DNA of 64,000 bases from Lutimaribacter pacificus (GTDB taxonomy: Bacteria > Pseudomonadota > Alphaproteobacteria > Rhodobacterales > Rhodobacteraceae), in the NCBI RefSeq assembly GCF_900142185.1, contig NZ_FQZZ01000001.1, forward strand, positions 1,116,001-1,180,000. Reading direction: 5' to 3'. Every line of letters begins with the position of its first letter. Within the stretch, counting starts at the first letter, position 1. The notes beneath the pieces were generated by a model. The model ran no database searches and was not told the DNA's origin. It saw nothing but the letters and a program-made list of their open reading frames with translations. Positions 17,679 to 26,974 of this stretch are shown here, piece after piece. The translations under genes were made by a program, and so were the position numbers.

Positions 17679-18357
17679 CGGCGTATTCCCCGGACAGTTG
17701 CGGCACATGCACCACGTGATCGACAAAGGGGCCGGGGGTATGCACATCGTCGGGGGCGATGTCGCCCGGCGGCACGATCTCCTCGGCCTCGACGATCACG
17801 GTGTCGGCGGCCATCGCCATCAGCGGGCTGAAATTGCGCGCGGTGGCGGCGAAACGCAGGTTGCCGAACGTGTCGGCCCGCGCCGCGTGGAGCAGCGCCA
17901 CGCCGGCGCGCAGGGCGGTTTCGATCATGGCCACCTCGCCGCCGATCTCGATCCGTTGCTTGCCGGCACCCATCTCGGTGTCGATGCCGATATCGGTGAC
18001 GACCCCCTTGAGGCCAGCACCGCCCGCGCGGATACGCTCGGCCAGCATTCCTTGCGCGCAGAACTCCACTTCGATCGCGCCCTCGTTCATCAGGCGGATC
18101 GCGTTGGCGTTCAGCCCCAGATGGGTGGTGATCAGGCGGCGCACGCAACCCGCCACCAGCAGGTGATCGACGCCCATGCCGGTTTCGTTGGCGTCGTTCT
18201 TGATGATCGTCAGGTCACGTTTGTTCTGCCGCACAAGTTCCTGAATCATAAGGAAAGGCGTGCCCGGCACCCCGAATCCGCCCAGCATGATCGTGGCGCC
18301 GTCGGGGATGGCGGCGATGGCCTGTTCCATCGTCGTGGTCTTGTCCGGCAGCCTCAT
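17665..18357 (-). CDS. 3-oxoacid CoA-transferase, subunit A
   Basis: 230 residues. ScoA/AtoD-type motifs: MLGGFGVPGTPF near the N-terminus, GMLAERIRAGGAGL in the middle, and FGNLRFAATARNFSPLMAMAA. Its ATG overlaps the stop of the upstream aminotransferase gene (ATGA, 18354-18357), so the three genes are one translational unit. Partner of the B subunit that follows. Confidence 0.92.
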   Translation of the reverse strand: MRLPDKTTTMEQAIAAIPDGATIMLGGFGVPGTPFLMIQELVRQNKRDLTIIKNDANETGMGVDHLLVAGCVRRLITTHLGLNANAIRLMNEGAIEVEFCAQGMLAERIRAGGAGLKGVVTDIGIDTEMGAGKQRIEIGGEVAMIETALRAGVALLHAARADTFGNLRFAATARNFSPLMAMAADTVIVEAEEIVPPGDIAPDDVHTPGPFVDHVVHVPQLSGEYAVVRR

Positions 18358-19694
18358 GCGGCGGACCTGCCAAGCCCGGCCTCGGCCGCGAAATCGTCAA
18401 GCGCGGCGGTCAGCATCTCCATGATTTCATCAACCTGGCCCTGCGTGGTGATCATCGGCGGGCAGACAAGGAAGTGATCGCCCGACAGCCCGCCCCGTGT
18501 GCGGCGGGAATAGATGATCAGCCCCTTGTCATAGGCGATATCGACCAGCCGGGAATGGGCGTTCAGGCCGGGGGGCAGCGGCTCCATCGTCACCCGGTCG
18601 GCGACCAGTTCGAAGGCCAGAAGCAGCCCCTTGCCGCGCACGTCGCCGATGAAGGGATAGCGGTTCATCAGCGCATTCAGGCGTGATTCCAGATACTTGC
18701 CGACCGTTGCTGAATTCTCGATCAGGCCCGCGCGGTGGATTTCGTCGATCACGGCGGTACCCGCGGCGCAGGCCAGCGGGTTGCCCGCATAGGTGTGGCC
18801 GTGGGCGAAACCGCCCGCATCCAGCACGGTTTCCACGATCTCGTCGCGGGCAATCATCGCGCCCAGCGGCACGTAGCCACCACCGAACCCCTTGGAGATC
18901 GAGATCAGGTCCGGCGCGGTGCCCCAGTGATCGGCGCCCCAGAACCTGCCGGTGCGTCCGCCGCCCGACATCACCTCGTCATGGATGAGAAGTATGCCGT
19001 AAGTATCGCATATGTCGCGGATTCTCTGCATATACCCCGCAGGCGGCACCAGCGCCCCGGTCGATGCGCCGCCCACCGGCTCGACGATGAAGGCCAGCAC
19101 GGTGTCGGGCCCTTCGTCCAGGATCTTCTGCTCCAGCATGTCGGCGTAATGAAGCCCCGTGGCCGGGTCATCGGCATCCAGCCCGTCCAGGTAGGCGCGC
19201 GGCGCGGGGATTTTCGGCATGTGCTGCATCATCGGCTCGAATGGCGCGGAGAGCGGCGCATAGCCGGTGACCGACAGCGCCCCCAGCGTCGAGCCGTGAT
19301 AGGACGGCATCCGCGAGATCACCTTGAACCGCTGCGCCTGGCCCTTCGCCAGCGCGTATTGCCGGGCCAGTTTCAGCGTGCTTTCCACCGCCTCGGACCC
19401 GCCCGAGACGAAAAACACCCGGTTCATCCCATCGGGGCAAAGCGCGGCGGTCTTTTCCGCAAGTATTTCCGAGGCTTCGGTCTGGAAGTGCAACCGATAC
19501 CCGAAGGTCGATTTCTCCATCTGGTCGCGCATCGCCTGCAGCACGGCGGGGTTCGAGTGGCCGATATTGCTGACCATCGCACCGCTGGAGCCGTCGATAT
19601 ACCGTTTGCCCGAAATGTCCCACATATAGATGCCCTCGGCACGGTCGAGCGCGGGGCGCGGCAGGCGGGACTGGTAGAAAAGTTTGCTGGCCAT
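18354..19694 (-). CDS. Class III (omega) aminotransferase
   Basis: 446 residues from ATG 19694 (MASKLFYQ). PLP fold type I, class III: GGSEAVESTLKLARQY, YHGSTLGALS, LIHDEVMSGGGRTG (Asp holding the pyridine N), and Lys in LISISKGFGGGYVPLGAM, GHTYAGNPLACAAG. The class acts on omega-, beta- or di-amino acids such as beta-alanine, GABA or taurine. The genes downstream (CoA-transferase, deacylase) suggest the keto product becomes a CoA thioester. First gene of the leftward operon; divergent from a LysR gene. Substrate cannot be read from sequence. Confidence 0.88.
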   Translation of the reverse strand: MASKLFYQSRLPRPALDRAEGIYMWDISGKRYIDGSSGAMVSNIGHSNPAVLQAMRDQMEKSTFGYRLHFQTEASEILAEKTAALCPDGMNRVFFVSGGSEAVESTLKLARQYALAKGQAQRFKVISRMPSYHGSTLGALSVTGYAPLSAPFEPMMQHMPKIPAPRAYLDGLDADDPATGLHYADMLEQKILDEGPDTVLAFIVEPVGGASTGALVPPAGYMQRIRDICDTYGILLIHDEVMSGGGRTGRFWGADHWGTAPDLISISKGFGGGYVPLGAMIARDEIVETVLDAGGFAHGHTYAGNPLACAAGTAVIDEIHRAGLIENSATVGKYLESRLNALMNRYPFIGDVRGKGLLLAFELVADRVTMEPLPPGLNAHSRLVDIAYDKGLIIYSRRTRGGLSGDHFLVCPPMITTQGQVDEIMEMLTAALDDFAAEAGLGRSAA

Positions 19695-19745
19695 TGGGGT
19701 GATCCGGTGACTGAGGGGCTGGAAAACCCTTGCACGGGCGCCGCA

Positions 19746-19772
19746 TTCGTTCAAATTGATAAATAGAATGAA
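19746..19772. promoter_or_regulatory. Candidate LysR operator dyad
   Basis: TTCGTTC (19746-19752) and GAATGAA (19766-19772) form an inverted repeat with one mismatch and 13-nt spacing, in the AT-rich gap between the divergent aminotransferase and LysR genes. It overlaps the LysR start codon, which would fit negative autoregulation. Confidence 0.4.
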
Positions 19773-20751
19773 GGCCATTAACCCAAATAATGCACGGTCC
19801 CCGGCGGAGCGGTTCGCCGCCACGCTCGACTGGAACCTGCTGCGCAGCTTCGTCGTAATCGTCGAGGCGGGCAGCATCACGGCGGCCGCCGAACGGCTGC
19901 TGCGCGGCCAGCCGGCGGTCAGCCTTGCGCTCAAGCGGCTGGAAGAGGCGGTGGGCGCGCGGCTGATCGAGCGCGGGCGCGGCGTGTTCGAACTGACGGC
20001 GGCGGGGCGCGCGCTCTATGAGGATTGCGCCGATCTTTACGGCGGGGTGGCGCGGCTGCCCGATGTCACCCGCGCCGCCGAGGCCGAGATCGCGGGGCAG
20101 GTGGCGATCCACCTGGCCAGCCACGTGGTCACGCCGCTGCTGGACGACCTGCTGGCGGCGATGCACCGGGACCATCCCGGCGTGCGCTTTCGCATCCGCA
20201 CCGACACCAGCGCCGGGGTGGCGCGCGCGGTGCAGGACCGCAGCGCCAGTTTCGGTATCTGCCTGGTGAACCGGCAACATCCCGACCTGGATTACGCGGT
20301 GCTTTACCGTGAATTCTTCGGCTTCTATTGCGGCCCGTCGCATCCGCTGTTCGGCCGGTCCGGCCTGACGCTGAACGATCTGCGCGGGCACGCGGCCGTG
20401 GCGTTCGAGACCGAGGATCTGAACGACGCGCTGCGCCCGGTGGCGCTGTTGCGCCGGCAGGGCGCGCTGGACCAGGTGGTGGTGGGCCGCTCCAGCCAGT
20501 TGGAGGAGGTGCGGCGCATGATCCTGTGCGGGCTGGGTATCGGCGCCTTGCCCGTCCATGTGGTACAGGGCGATGTCGATGCGGGACGCCTGTGGCGTCT
20601 GCCGCCTTATGACGATCCCCCGGCGGTGGATATTTTCCTTGTCACCAACCCGCGCAAGCGCCTGAACCGGGCCGAGGCGGTGATGCGCGATCACCTGCAA
20701 ACCGCGATCGCCACGATGCCGCTTGCCGCGCGCACCTATCCCCCCGAATAG
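19768..20751 (+). CDS. LysR-family regulator
   Basis: 327 residues from ATG 19768; a TTG four codons upstream is possible. The HTH is LLRSFVVIVEAGSITAAAERLLRGQPAVSLALKRLEE (about 25-60), with the usual C-terminal co-inducer domain (AGQVAIHLASHVV onward). Divergent from the aminotransferase-CoA-transferase-deacylase operon with 73 bp between starts, the classic arrangement for a regulator of that operon. Confidence 0.9.
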   Translation: MKAINPNNARSPAERFAATLDWNLLRSFVVIVEAGSITAAAERLLRGQPAVSLALKRLEEAVGARLIERGRGVFELTAAGRALYEDCADLYGGVARLPDVTRAAEAEIAGQVAIHLASHVVTPLLDDLLAAMHRDHPGVRFRIRTDTSAGVARAVQDRSASFGICLVNRQHPDLDYAVLYREFFGFYCGPSHPLFGRSGLTLNDLRGHAAVAFETEDLNDALRPVALLRRQGALDQVVVGRSSQLEEVRRMILCGLGIGALPVHVVQGDVDAGRLWRLPPYDDPPAVDIFLVTNPRKRLNRAEAVMRDHLQTAIATMPLAARTYPPE

Positions 20752-20765
20752 GCCCCGGCTGCTTC

Positions 20766-20811
20766 ATCTTGCCGAAAATACTCCGGGGGGTGTGGGGGCA
20801 GCGCCCCCACG
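20766..20811. repeat. Intergenic hairpin element between convergent genes
   Basis: After an ATCTTGCCGAAAATACTCC stretch comes a perfect 8-bp hairpin GTGGGGGC (20792-20799) / GCCCCCAC (20803-20810) with loop AGC. It lies between the convergent LysR and M20 dipeptidase genes. From memory, very similar sequences recur between genes in other Rhodobacteraceae genomes. No second copy was found here. Confidence 0.5.
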
Positions 20812-20823
20812 CAGCCCTGTATC

Positions 20824-22200
20824 CTATGCCAGTTTCCCCAGCATCCGCGCCCAGCTGCGGATACCCTTGTGGAAACAGGCCAGGTCGTATTTCTCGTTCG
20901 GGGAATGGATGTTGTCGTCGTCCCGCGCGAAACCGGTCAGCAGCGCATCCATGCCGAGGATCGTCTTGAAATGCCCCGCGATGGGGATCGAGCCGCCGCA
21001 GCCGACAAAGGCCGCCGCCTCGCCCCATTCCTCGGTCAGGGCGTCGCGGGTCTGTTCGAACAGCGGGTGATCGGTCACCATGCGCGATCCGCCCGCGCCG
21101 CCGGACAGTTTGAACTCGGCCGTGCAATCGGCGGGCAGTTGCGCGGTGATCCAGTCGCGGAAATTCTGCCGGATCGCCACCGGGTCCTGGTCGCCGACAA
21201 GGCGAAAGCTGACCTTGGCGTGGGCCTCGGCCGGCAGCACGGTCTTGAAGCCCGCGCCGGTATAGCCGCCCCAGATTCCGTTGATTTCCGCCGTGGGGCG
21301 GGACCAGATCATTTCCAGCGGCGTGTAGTCCTGTTCGCCCGCGGGCACGGACAGGCCGACATCGCCCAGGAACCGCGCGTGATCGAAACCCAGCGCCTGC
21401 CATTGCGCGGCGATGTCGGGCGCGATGTCGGGCACACCGTCATAGAAATGCGGGATCATCACCCGGCCCTTGTCGTCGTGCATGCCGCCAAGGATGCGGG
21501 TCAGCAGGCGGATCGGGTTCATGGCGATGCCGCCATACATGCCGGAATGCAAATCGCGGCTGGCGGCGTGGATGGTGAATTCCTCGGCGACCAGCCCGCG
21601 CAGCATGGTCATGATCGCGGGCGTCTGCGACTGGAAGAGGCCGGTGTCGCAGATCAGCGCCAGGTCGGCGCGCAGCTCGTCGGCGTTTTCCTCCAGGAAC
21701 GGCACCAGCGAGGGCGAGGAGGATTCCTCTTCCCCCTCGAACAGGATGGTCAGGCGGCAGGGCAGGGCGCCGTTCACCGCCTTCCAGGCGCGGCAGGCCT
21801 CGACAAAGGTCATGAGCTGGCCCTTGTCGTCCGAGGCGCCGCGCGCGCGGATCGTCTGCCCGTGCGGGCCGTCCACCACCGCGGGATCGAACGGGTCGCT
21901 GTCCCACAGTTCCAGCGGGTCGACCGGCTGCACGTCGTAATGGCCGTAGAACAGGATATGCGGCGCATCCGCCGGCCCCTCCATGTGCCCAACCACCATC
22001 GGGTGGCCGGGGGTGGGGCGCACGCTGGCGTCGATGCCGATGGACTGCAGGTCAGCCACCAGCCATTCGGCGGCGCGCTGGCAATCGCCCGCAAAGGCCG
22101 GATCGGTCGAGATCGAGCGAATCCTGAGCAGCTCCTGCAGCCGTGCGATGGCGTCGGGCAGATCGGCGTCGATATGGGAAAGGGTCTTCTCAAGGCTCAT
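20824..22200 (-). CDS. M20 family dipeptidase
   Basis: 458 residues, the size of the CNDP/PepV-like M20 dipeptidases. Metal ligands: FYGHYDVQPVDP (His and catalytic Asp), GASDDKGQL (bridging Asp), FEGEEESSSPSL (catalytic Glu), and DNIHSPNEKYD (late His). A typical dimerisation lid lies in the middle (VAEEFTIHAASRDLHSG onward). It hydrolyses short peptides in the cytoplasm for amino-acid recovery; specificity unknown. Start ATG 22200 has AGGAGCCGACC upstream on its strand. Single gene, convergent with LysR. Confidence 0.92.
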   Translation of the reverse strand: MSLEKTLSHIDADLPDAIARLQELLRIRSISTDPAFAGDCQRAAEWLVADLQSIGIDASVRPTPGHPMVVGHMEGPADAPHILFYGHYDVQPVDPLELWDSDPFDPAVVDGPHGQTIRARGASDDKGQLMTFVEACRAWKAVNGALPCRLTILFEGEEESSSPSLVPFLEENADELRADLALICDTGLFQSQTPAIMTMLRGLVAEEFTIHAASRDLHSGMYGGIAMNPIRLLTRILGGMHDDKGRVMIPHFYDGVPDIAPDIAAQWQALGFDHARFLGDVGLSVPAGEQDYTPLEMIWSRPTAEINGIWGGYTGAGFKTVLPAEAHAKVSFRLVGDQDPVAIRQNFRDWITAQLPADCTAEFKLSGGAGGSRMVTDHPLFEQTRDALTEEWGEAAAFVGCGGSIPIAGHFKTILGMDALLTGFARDDDNIHSPNEKYDLACFHKGIRSWARMLGKLA

Positions 22201-22322
22201 GGTCGGCTCCTGTCACGAATTCGGGCCGAGCCTATCGGGCGGCGCGCGGGTGTCCAGCGGCTTTGTCTTTGTCGGGGGTGCGCGCCGTGGTAATATGCGC
22301 GCATTTAACAGGAGATTTTACC

Positions 22323-23045
22323 ATGAAACCGATTGTCAAACGCGGCCTGGCGGCTGCCCTGTTGGTGCTGGCGCCCGTGTCGCCGGCGCTGTCCGCGACA
22401 CTTGTGCCGGGCGGGGTGATCTTTCCCGGCGGAACCACCGCCGCTGCCGCGCCGGAACTGGCCGGCACGGTCCAGCAGGATCAGGTGCTGGCGTTCCAGT
22501 CCGTCAGCCCCATTCCGCTTTTCCTTGACGTCCTGGGTAACGTCCAGAACCGGGTGGTGCGGTCCGATGCCACCGGCACCGCGGTTCTGAATTATCGTCT
22601 GCGCGATCTGAGCAGCACCTACGCGGCGGACGATATCGTGATCACCTCCATGTGGCTGGACGGCTTTGCCACCTACGGCGATTTCGACGTCGATGTGGAT
22701 TACCGGCTCGACGGGAACGGGAATCGCGGGCTGGATTCGGTCAGCCGCTCGGCCGATGGCGACAGGCTGACCTTTCGCTTCGACGATATCGCCGTTTCGG
22801 GCGATTTCACGGTGCCGTCCGACGACAGCTATTTCGTGTCGCTTTTCACCGATGCGACTCACTGGTCGAACGAGGGGCGCCTGACGATCGTCGGTATCGA
22901 CACCAGCGACGGGCGCAGTTTTTCCACCACGATCGGCGGAATCGCGATTCCGGCGATCGCGGTCATTCCCCTGCCGCTGCCGGCGGGTTTGCTGCTGGCG
23001 GGCCTGTTGTCGCTGGGTTTGCTGCGGCACCGGTCGCGCGCCTGA
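22323..23045 (+). CDS. Secreted protein with VPLPA-type C-terminal sorting signal
   Basis: 240 residues; AGGAGA precedes ATG 22323. N-terminal signal peptide (residues 1-25, ending near PALSA). The middle is a beta-rich domain of no recognised family with repeated Asp/Tyr segments. The end reads IPLPLPAGLLLAGLLSLGLL followed by RHRSRA: a PLPA motif, one hydrophobic helix and a basic tail. This is the VPLPA-CTERM variant of PEP-CTERM signals, known from Rhodobacterales and processed by an exosortase. The protein is probably exported and then re-anchored or released. No exosortase gene lies nearby. Confidence 0.82.
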   Translation: MKPIVKRGLAAALLVLAPVSPALSATLVPGGVIFPGGTTAAAAPELAGTVQQDQVLAFQSVSPIPLFLDVLGNVQNRVVRSDATGTAVLNYRLRDLSSTYAADDIVITSMWLDGFATYGDFDVDVDYRLDGNGNRGLDSVSRSADGDRLTFRFDDIAVSGDFTVPSDDSYFVSLFTDATHWSNEGRLTIVGIDTSDGRSFSTTIGGIAIPAIAVIPLPLPAGLLLAGLLSLGLLRHRSRA

Positions 23046-23056
23046 CGCTGCGTCGG

Positions 23057-23082
23057 CCGCGCCCGGAAAACGGGCGCGGTTT
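23057..23082 (+). terminator. Terminator after VPLPA-type gene
   Basis: Perfect 9-bp stem CCGCGCCCG (23057-23065) / CGGGCGCGG (23071-23079), loop GAAAA, then TTT. It ends where the FNR-type box upstream of hemA begins. Confidence 0.75.
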
Positions 23083-23094
23083 GACCGAAGTCAA
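23081..23094. promoter_or_regulatory. FNR-type box upstream of hemA
   Basis: TTGACCGAAGTCAA is a perfect dyad (TTGAC-N4-GTCAA) differing from the FNR consensus TTGAT-N4-ATCAA by one base per half. It is 113 nt upstream of the hemA start. In Rhodobacter, hemA is a known oxygen-controlled target of FnrL, so control of tetrapyrrole synthesis by oxygen is likely here. Confidence 0.7.
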
Positions 23095-23206
23095 AGATAT
23101 CTCCCCGTGTCATTTTGTAACCTGTCGCTAACGCGTGAACGGGTTTATATCCGTTCTAATTCCAAGCCCGCCCGCGCGGCGGACCGACTATCGAAGGGAG
23201 AGCCCG

Positions 23207-24436
23207 GTGGACTACAACGCCCAGCTGGATCAGGCGATCAACCGTCTGCATGAGGAAGGCCGCTATCGCACCTTCATCGATATCGAGCGTGAGAAGGGGA
23301 ATTTCCCGCACGCGACCTGGCACCGCCCCGACGGCGAAAAGCAGCCGGTGACGATCTGGTGCGGCAACGATTACCTCGGGATGGGGCAGAACCCCGCCGT
23401 TCTGGCCGCGATGCACGAGGCGCTGGATGCCACCGGCGCGGGGTCGGGCGGGACGCGCAACATTTCGGGCACCACGGTCTGGCACAAGCGGCTCGAGGCC
23501 GAGCTGGCCGACCTGCACGGCAAGGAAGCGGCGCTGCTGTTCACCAGCGCCTATATCGCCAATGACGCGACGCTGTCGACGCTGCCCAAGCTGTTTCCGG
23601 GGCTGATCATCTATTCCGACGAGCTGAACCACGCCTCGATGATCGAGGGCGTGCGCCGCAACGGCGGGGCCAAGCGCGTGTTCCGCCACAACGACGTGGC
23701 GCATCTGCGCGAATTGCTGGCCGCCGACGACCCCGAGGCGCCCAAGCTGATCGCCTTCGAATCGGTCTATTCGATGGATGGCGATTTCGGCCCGATCGAA
23801 GAGATCTGCGACCTGGCCGACGAATTCGGCGCGCTGACCTATATCGACGAGGTGCACGCGGTGGGCATGTACGGCCCGCGCGGCGGCGGGGTCAGCGAAC
23901 GCGACGGGCTGGCGCATCGCATCGACATCATCAACGGCACGCTGGCCAAGGCCTATGGCGTGATGGGCGGCTATATCGCCGCCAGCGCAAAGATGTGCGA
24001 CGCCGTGCGGTCCTATGCGCCGGGCTTCATCTTCACCACTTCGCTGCCGCCGAGCGTGGCGGCGGGGGCCGCCGCCTCGGTCGCCTATCTCAAGACCGCC
24101 GATGGCCGGGCGCTGCGCGAGAAACACCAGGAACAGGCCAGGGTGCTGAAGCTGCGGCTGAAGGGGATGGGCCTGCCGATCATCGACCACGGATCGCATA
24201 TCGTGCCGGTGATCGTGGGCGACCCGGTACACACCAAGAAGCTGAGCGACATGTTGCTGGACGGCTTCGGCATCTATGTGCAGCCGATCAATTTCCCCAC
24301 CGTTCCGCGCGGGACCGAGCGGCTGCGCTTTACCCCGTCGCCGGTGCACGGGCCGGGCGAAATCGACAAGCTGGTGCGCGCGATGGACAATCTTTGGTCG
24401 CATTGTGCGCTGAATCGTGCCGAATTGAGTGCCTGA
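23207..24436 (+). CDS. hemA: 5-aminolevulinate synthase
   Basis: 409 residues from GTG 23207 (GAAGGGAG upstream); this start gives [19 protein letters not shown], matching the MDYN start of Rhodobacter HemA. It condenses glycine with succinyl-CoA to 5-aminolevulinate, the C4 route to heme and bacteriochlorophyll. Motifs: [42 protein letters not shown] (Asp to PLP), and Lys in [13 protein letters not shown]. Length is normal. Preceded by an FNR-type box. Confidence 0.97.
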   Translation: MDYNAQLDQAINRLHEEGRYRTFIDIEREKGNFPHATWHRPDGEKQPVTIWCGNDYLGMGQNPAVLAAMHEALDATGAGSGGTRNISGTTVWHKRLEAELADLHGKEAALLFTSAYIANDATLSTLPKLFPGLIIYSDELNHASMIEGVRRNGGAKRVFRHNDVAHLRELLAADDPEAPKLIAFESVYSMDGDFGPIEEICDLADEFGALTYIDEVHAVGMYGPRGGGVSERDGLAHRIDIINGTLAKAYGVMGGYIAASAKMCDAVRSYAPGFIFTTSLPPSVAAGAAASVAYLKTADGRALREKHQEQARVLKLRLKGMGLPIIDHGSHIVPVIVGDPVHTKKLSDMLLDGFGIYVQPINFPTVPRGTERLRFTPSPVHGPGEIDKLVRAMDNLWSHCALNRAELSA

Positions 24437-24544
24437 GCAACCGCAAGGTGCAAACTGCCTTGTATCGTGGTAACTTGCGGGTAACAAAGACGCGACTCGA
24501 ATCGGGGATGGGTTCGGGCGCAGTCTGGAAAACGGGGCAGATGC

Positions 24545-25774
24545 ATGATCGGGCGCAAATCCCAGCGCGATGACAGGGAGCAAATCGGCGAACCCAAAGG
24601 GTTCGACGATTTCGATCTGCGGCTGGGCGACGTGATGCGCGGCGAGCGCGCCACGATGGGCAAATCCCTGCTCGATGTGCAGCGCGAGCTGCGGATCAAG
24701 GCAGCCTATATCGCCGCGATCGAGAATTGCGATCCTTCCGCCTTCGACACGCCGGGTTTCATCGCGGGCTACGTGCGCTCCTACGCCCGTTACCTGGACA
24801 TGGACCCCGACCGCGCTTTCGCGCAGTTCTGCGCCGAAAGCGGGTTTTCCACCGCGCACGGCATGTCGGCGGCGGCCAGTTCGGTGCGCAAATCCGACAC
24901 GCCCCGGCAATTGCCGCCCGAGCGCGATCCCTTCGCCTCGCCCGCGACGCCCTTCGTTCCGGCCAAAGACGCGTTCCTCAGCCGGATCGAGCCGGGGGCG
25001 GTCGGCTCGGTTCTGGTGCTGCTGTTGCTGATCGGCTCGATCGGGTTCGGCGGCTGGACGGTGTTCAACCAGGTCCAGCAGGTGCAGGTGGTTCCGGTCG
25101 AGAACACACCGGACGTGCTGTCCGATCTCGACCCGCTGCAGACCGCGCGCAACATGGCCCCGTCAGGGGACGGTGCCACGCCGAACGCCCCGGCGCCCGA
25201 GGCGCTGGACCGTCTTTACCGGCCGCAGGCGCTGGACGTGCCGGTGCTGGTGGCGCGGGATGCGCCGATCTCGACCCTCGATCCCGATACGGTGGGCGTG
25301 TTCGCCGCGCCCGAGGGGCCGGCGCTGCCGCAGATCGACCGCGCGACCGCCATCGCGCAGGCCCTGGCCGAAGCGCAGACCGGCGAGGGCGAAGCGCCCC
25401 TGCCGCAGGTGGTCGAGAAACTGGGCCCCGGCGTCACCATCGTGGCGGCGCGGCCGTCCTGGGTGCGGGTGCGGGCGGCCGACGGATCGACCGTGTTCGA
25501 AGCGATCCTCGAGGCCGGCGATACCTATACCGTCGCCCAGACCGAGGAGCCGCACACCATCCGCGTGGGCGAAAGCGGCGCGATCTATTTCGCCGTCGAT
25601 GGCCAGACCTATGGCCCGGCCGGGCCGCGGGGGTCCGTGACCTCGGGGCTGGCGCTGTCGGCGGACAACCTGACCGGCACCTACCAGGTGGCCGATATCG
25701 AGGCCGATGGCGATCTGGCCCGTGTCGTGGCCGACCTGCAGGGCGTGCCGGACACCACCCCCGCCATCGACTGA
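24545..25774 (+). CDS. rodZ: RodZ-like cytoskeletal/HTH membrane protein
   Basis: 409 residues. Cytoplasmic HTH_25 domain at about 24-95 (LGDVMRGERATMGKSLLDVQ... AAIENCDP), a Pro/charged linker, a membrane helix at 152-174 (AVGSVLVLLLLIGSIGFGG), an Ala/Pro-rich periplasmic stretch, and a DUF4115 domain at about 312-380 (RPSWVRVRAADGSTVFEA). This is the RodZ architecture, which couples MreB to cell-wall elongation. It lies just before ispG, an order common in proteobacteria. An out-of-frame ATG four bases earlier is not used. Confidence 0.85.
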   Translation: MIGRKSQRDDREQIGEPKGFDDFDLRLGDVMRGERATMGKSLLDVQRELRIKAAYIAAIENCDPSAFDTPGFIAGYVRSYARYLDMDPDRAFAQFCAESGFSTAHGMSAAASSVRKSDTPRQLPPERDPFASPATPFVPAKDAFLSRIEPGAVGSVLVLLLLIGSIGFGGWTVFNQVQQVQVVPVENTPDVLSDLDPLQTARNMAPSGDGATPNAPAPEALDRLYRPQALDVPVLVARDAPISTLDPDTVGVFAAPEGPALPQIDRATAIAQALAEAQTGEGEAPLPQVVEKLGPGVTIVAARPSWVRVRAADGSTVFEAILEAGDTYTVAQTEEPHTIRVGESGAIYFAVDGQTYGPAGPRGSVTSGLALSADNLTGTYQVADIEADGDLARVVADLQGVPDTTPAID

Positions 25775-25785
25775 CGAATTCCACG

Positions 25786-25814
25786 TTGCACAGAAGGCCC
25801 GCGCGCCCTAAGTC
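25786..25814 (+). promoter_or_regulatory. Possible ispG promoter
   Basis: TTGCAC (25786-25791), 17 nt, TAAGTC (25809-25814), just after the rodZ stop and before the AGGAGG of ispG. The -10 match is weak. Confidence 0.35.
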
Positions 25815-25845
25815 CTGTGGCGGACCCGCGCAGGAGGTTTGATCC

Positions 25846-26973
25846 ATGTCGCTGAACGAAATCCGCCCGTGGCGCAACATCTATCGCCGTGAAAGCCGCC
25901 GGATCATGGTCGGCAACGTGCCGGTGGGGGGCGATGCGCCGATCAGCGTGCAGACCATGACCAACACGGCGACCACCGATGTGAAGGGCACCATCGGCCA
26001 GGTGCTGCGCGCGGCCGAGGCGGGGGCGGATATCGTGCGCATCTCGGTGCCCGACCAGGACAGCAGCCGCGCGCTGAAAGAGATCGTGCGCGAAAGCCCG
26101 GTGCCCATCGTCGCCGACATCCATTTCCACTACAGGCGCGGGATCGAGGCGGCCGAGGCGGGCGCGGCCTGCCTGCGCATCAACCCCGGCAATATCGGCA
26201 GCGAGGACCGCGTGCGCGAGGTGATCCGGGCGGCGCGCGACCACGATTGCTCGATCCGTATCGGGGTGAATGCCGGGTCGCTGGAAAAGCACCTGCTGGA
26301 AAAATACGGCGAACCGACGCCCGACGCGATGGTGGAATCCGGCCTGGATCACATCAAGGTCTTGCAGGACAACGATTTTCACGAGTTCAAGATCAGCTGC
26401 AAGGCGTCCGACGTGTTCATGGCCGCCACCGCCTATCAGCAACTGGCCGAGGCGACGGATGCGCCGATCCACCTTGGCATAACCGAGGCGGGCGGGCTGA
26501 TGTCGGGCACGATCAAATCGGCCATCGGGCTGGGCAACCTGCTGTGGATGGGGATCGGCGACACGATCCGCGTCAGCCTGTCGGCGGACCCGGTCGAAGA
26601 GGTCAAGGTCGGCTACGAGATCCTGAAATCGCTGGGGCTGCGGCACCGGGGCGTGAACATCATTTCCTGCCCAAGCTGCGCGCGGCAGGGATTCGACGTG
26701 ATCAAGACCGTCGAGGCGCTGGAAAAGCGGCTGGAGCATATCAAGACGCCGATGAGCCTGTCGATCATCGGCTGCGTGGTGAACGGGCCGGGCGAGGCGC
26801 TGATGACCGATGTCGGCTTTACCGGCGGCGGCGCGGGCAGCGGCATGGTCTACCTTGCGGGCAAGGCCAGCCACAAGATGTCGAACGACCGGATGATCGA
26901 CCATATCGTCGAAGAGGTCGAAAAGAAGGCCGCCGAGATCGAGGCGGCAAGCGCGGCGCAGGCGGCGGAATAA
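25846..26973 (+). CDS. ispG: 4-hydroxy-3-methylbut-2-enyl diphosphate synthase
   Basis: 375 residues, normal for bacterial IspG (GcpE). The [4Fe-4S] ligands are Cys275, Cys278 and Cys310 ([18 protein letters not shown]) with Glu317. The TIM barrel starts at [12 protein letters not shown]. It converts MEcPP to HMBPP in the MEP isoprenoid pathway, using flavodoxin or ferredoxin. AGGAGG precedes ATG 25846. It ends one base before the convergent Dsb-like gene. Confidence 0.97.
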   Translation: MSLNEIRPWRNIYRRESRRIMVGNVPVGGDAPISVQTMTNTATTDVKGTIGQVLRAAEAGADIVRISVPDQDSSRALKEIVRESPVPIVADIHFHYRRGIEAAEAGAACLRINPGNIGSEDRVREVIRAARDHDCSIRIGVNAGSLEKHLLEKYGEPTPDAMVESGLDHIKVLQDNDFHEFKISCKASDVFMAATAYQQLAEATDAPIHLGITEAGGLMSGTIKSAIGLGNLLWMGIGDTIRVSLSADPVEEVKVGYEILKSLGLRHRGVNIISCPSCARQGFDVIKTVEALEKRLEHIKTPMSLSIIGCVVNGPGEALMTDVGFTGGGAGSGMVYLAGKASHKMSNDRMIDHIVEEVEKKAAEIEAASAAQAAE

Positions 26974-26974
26974 C

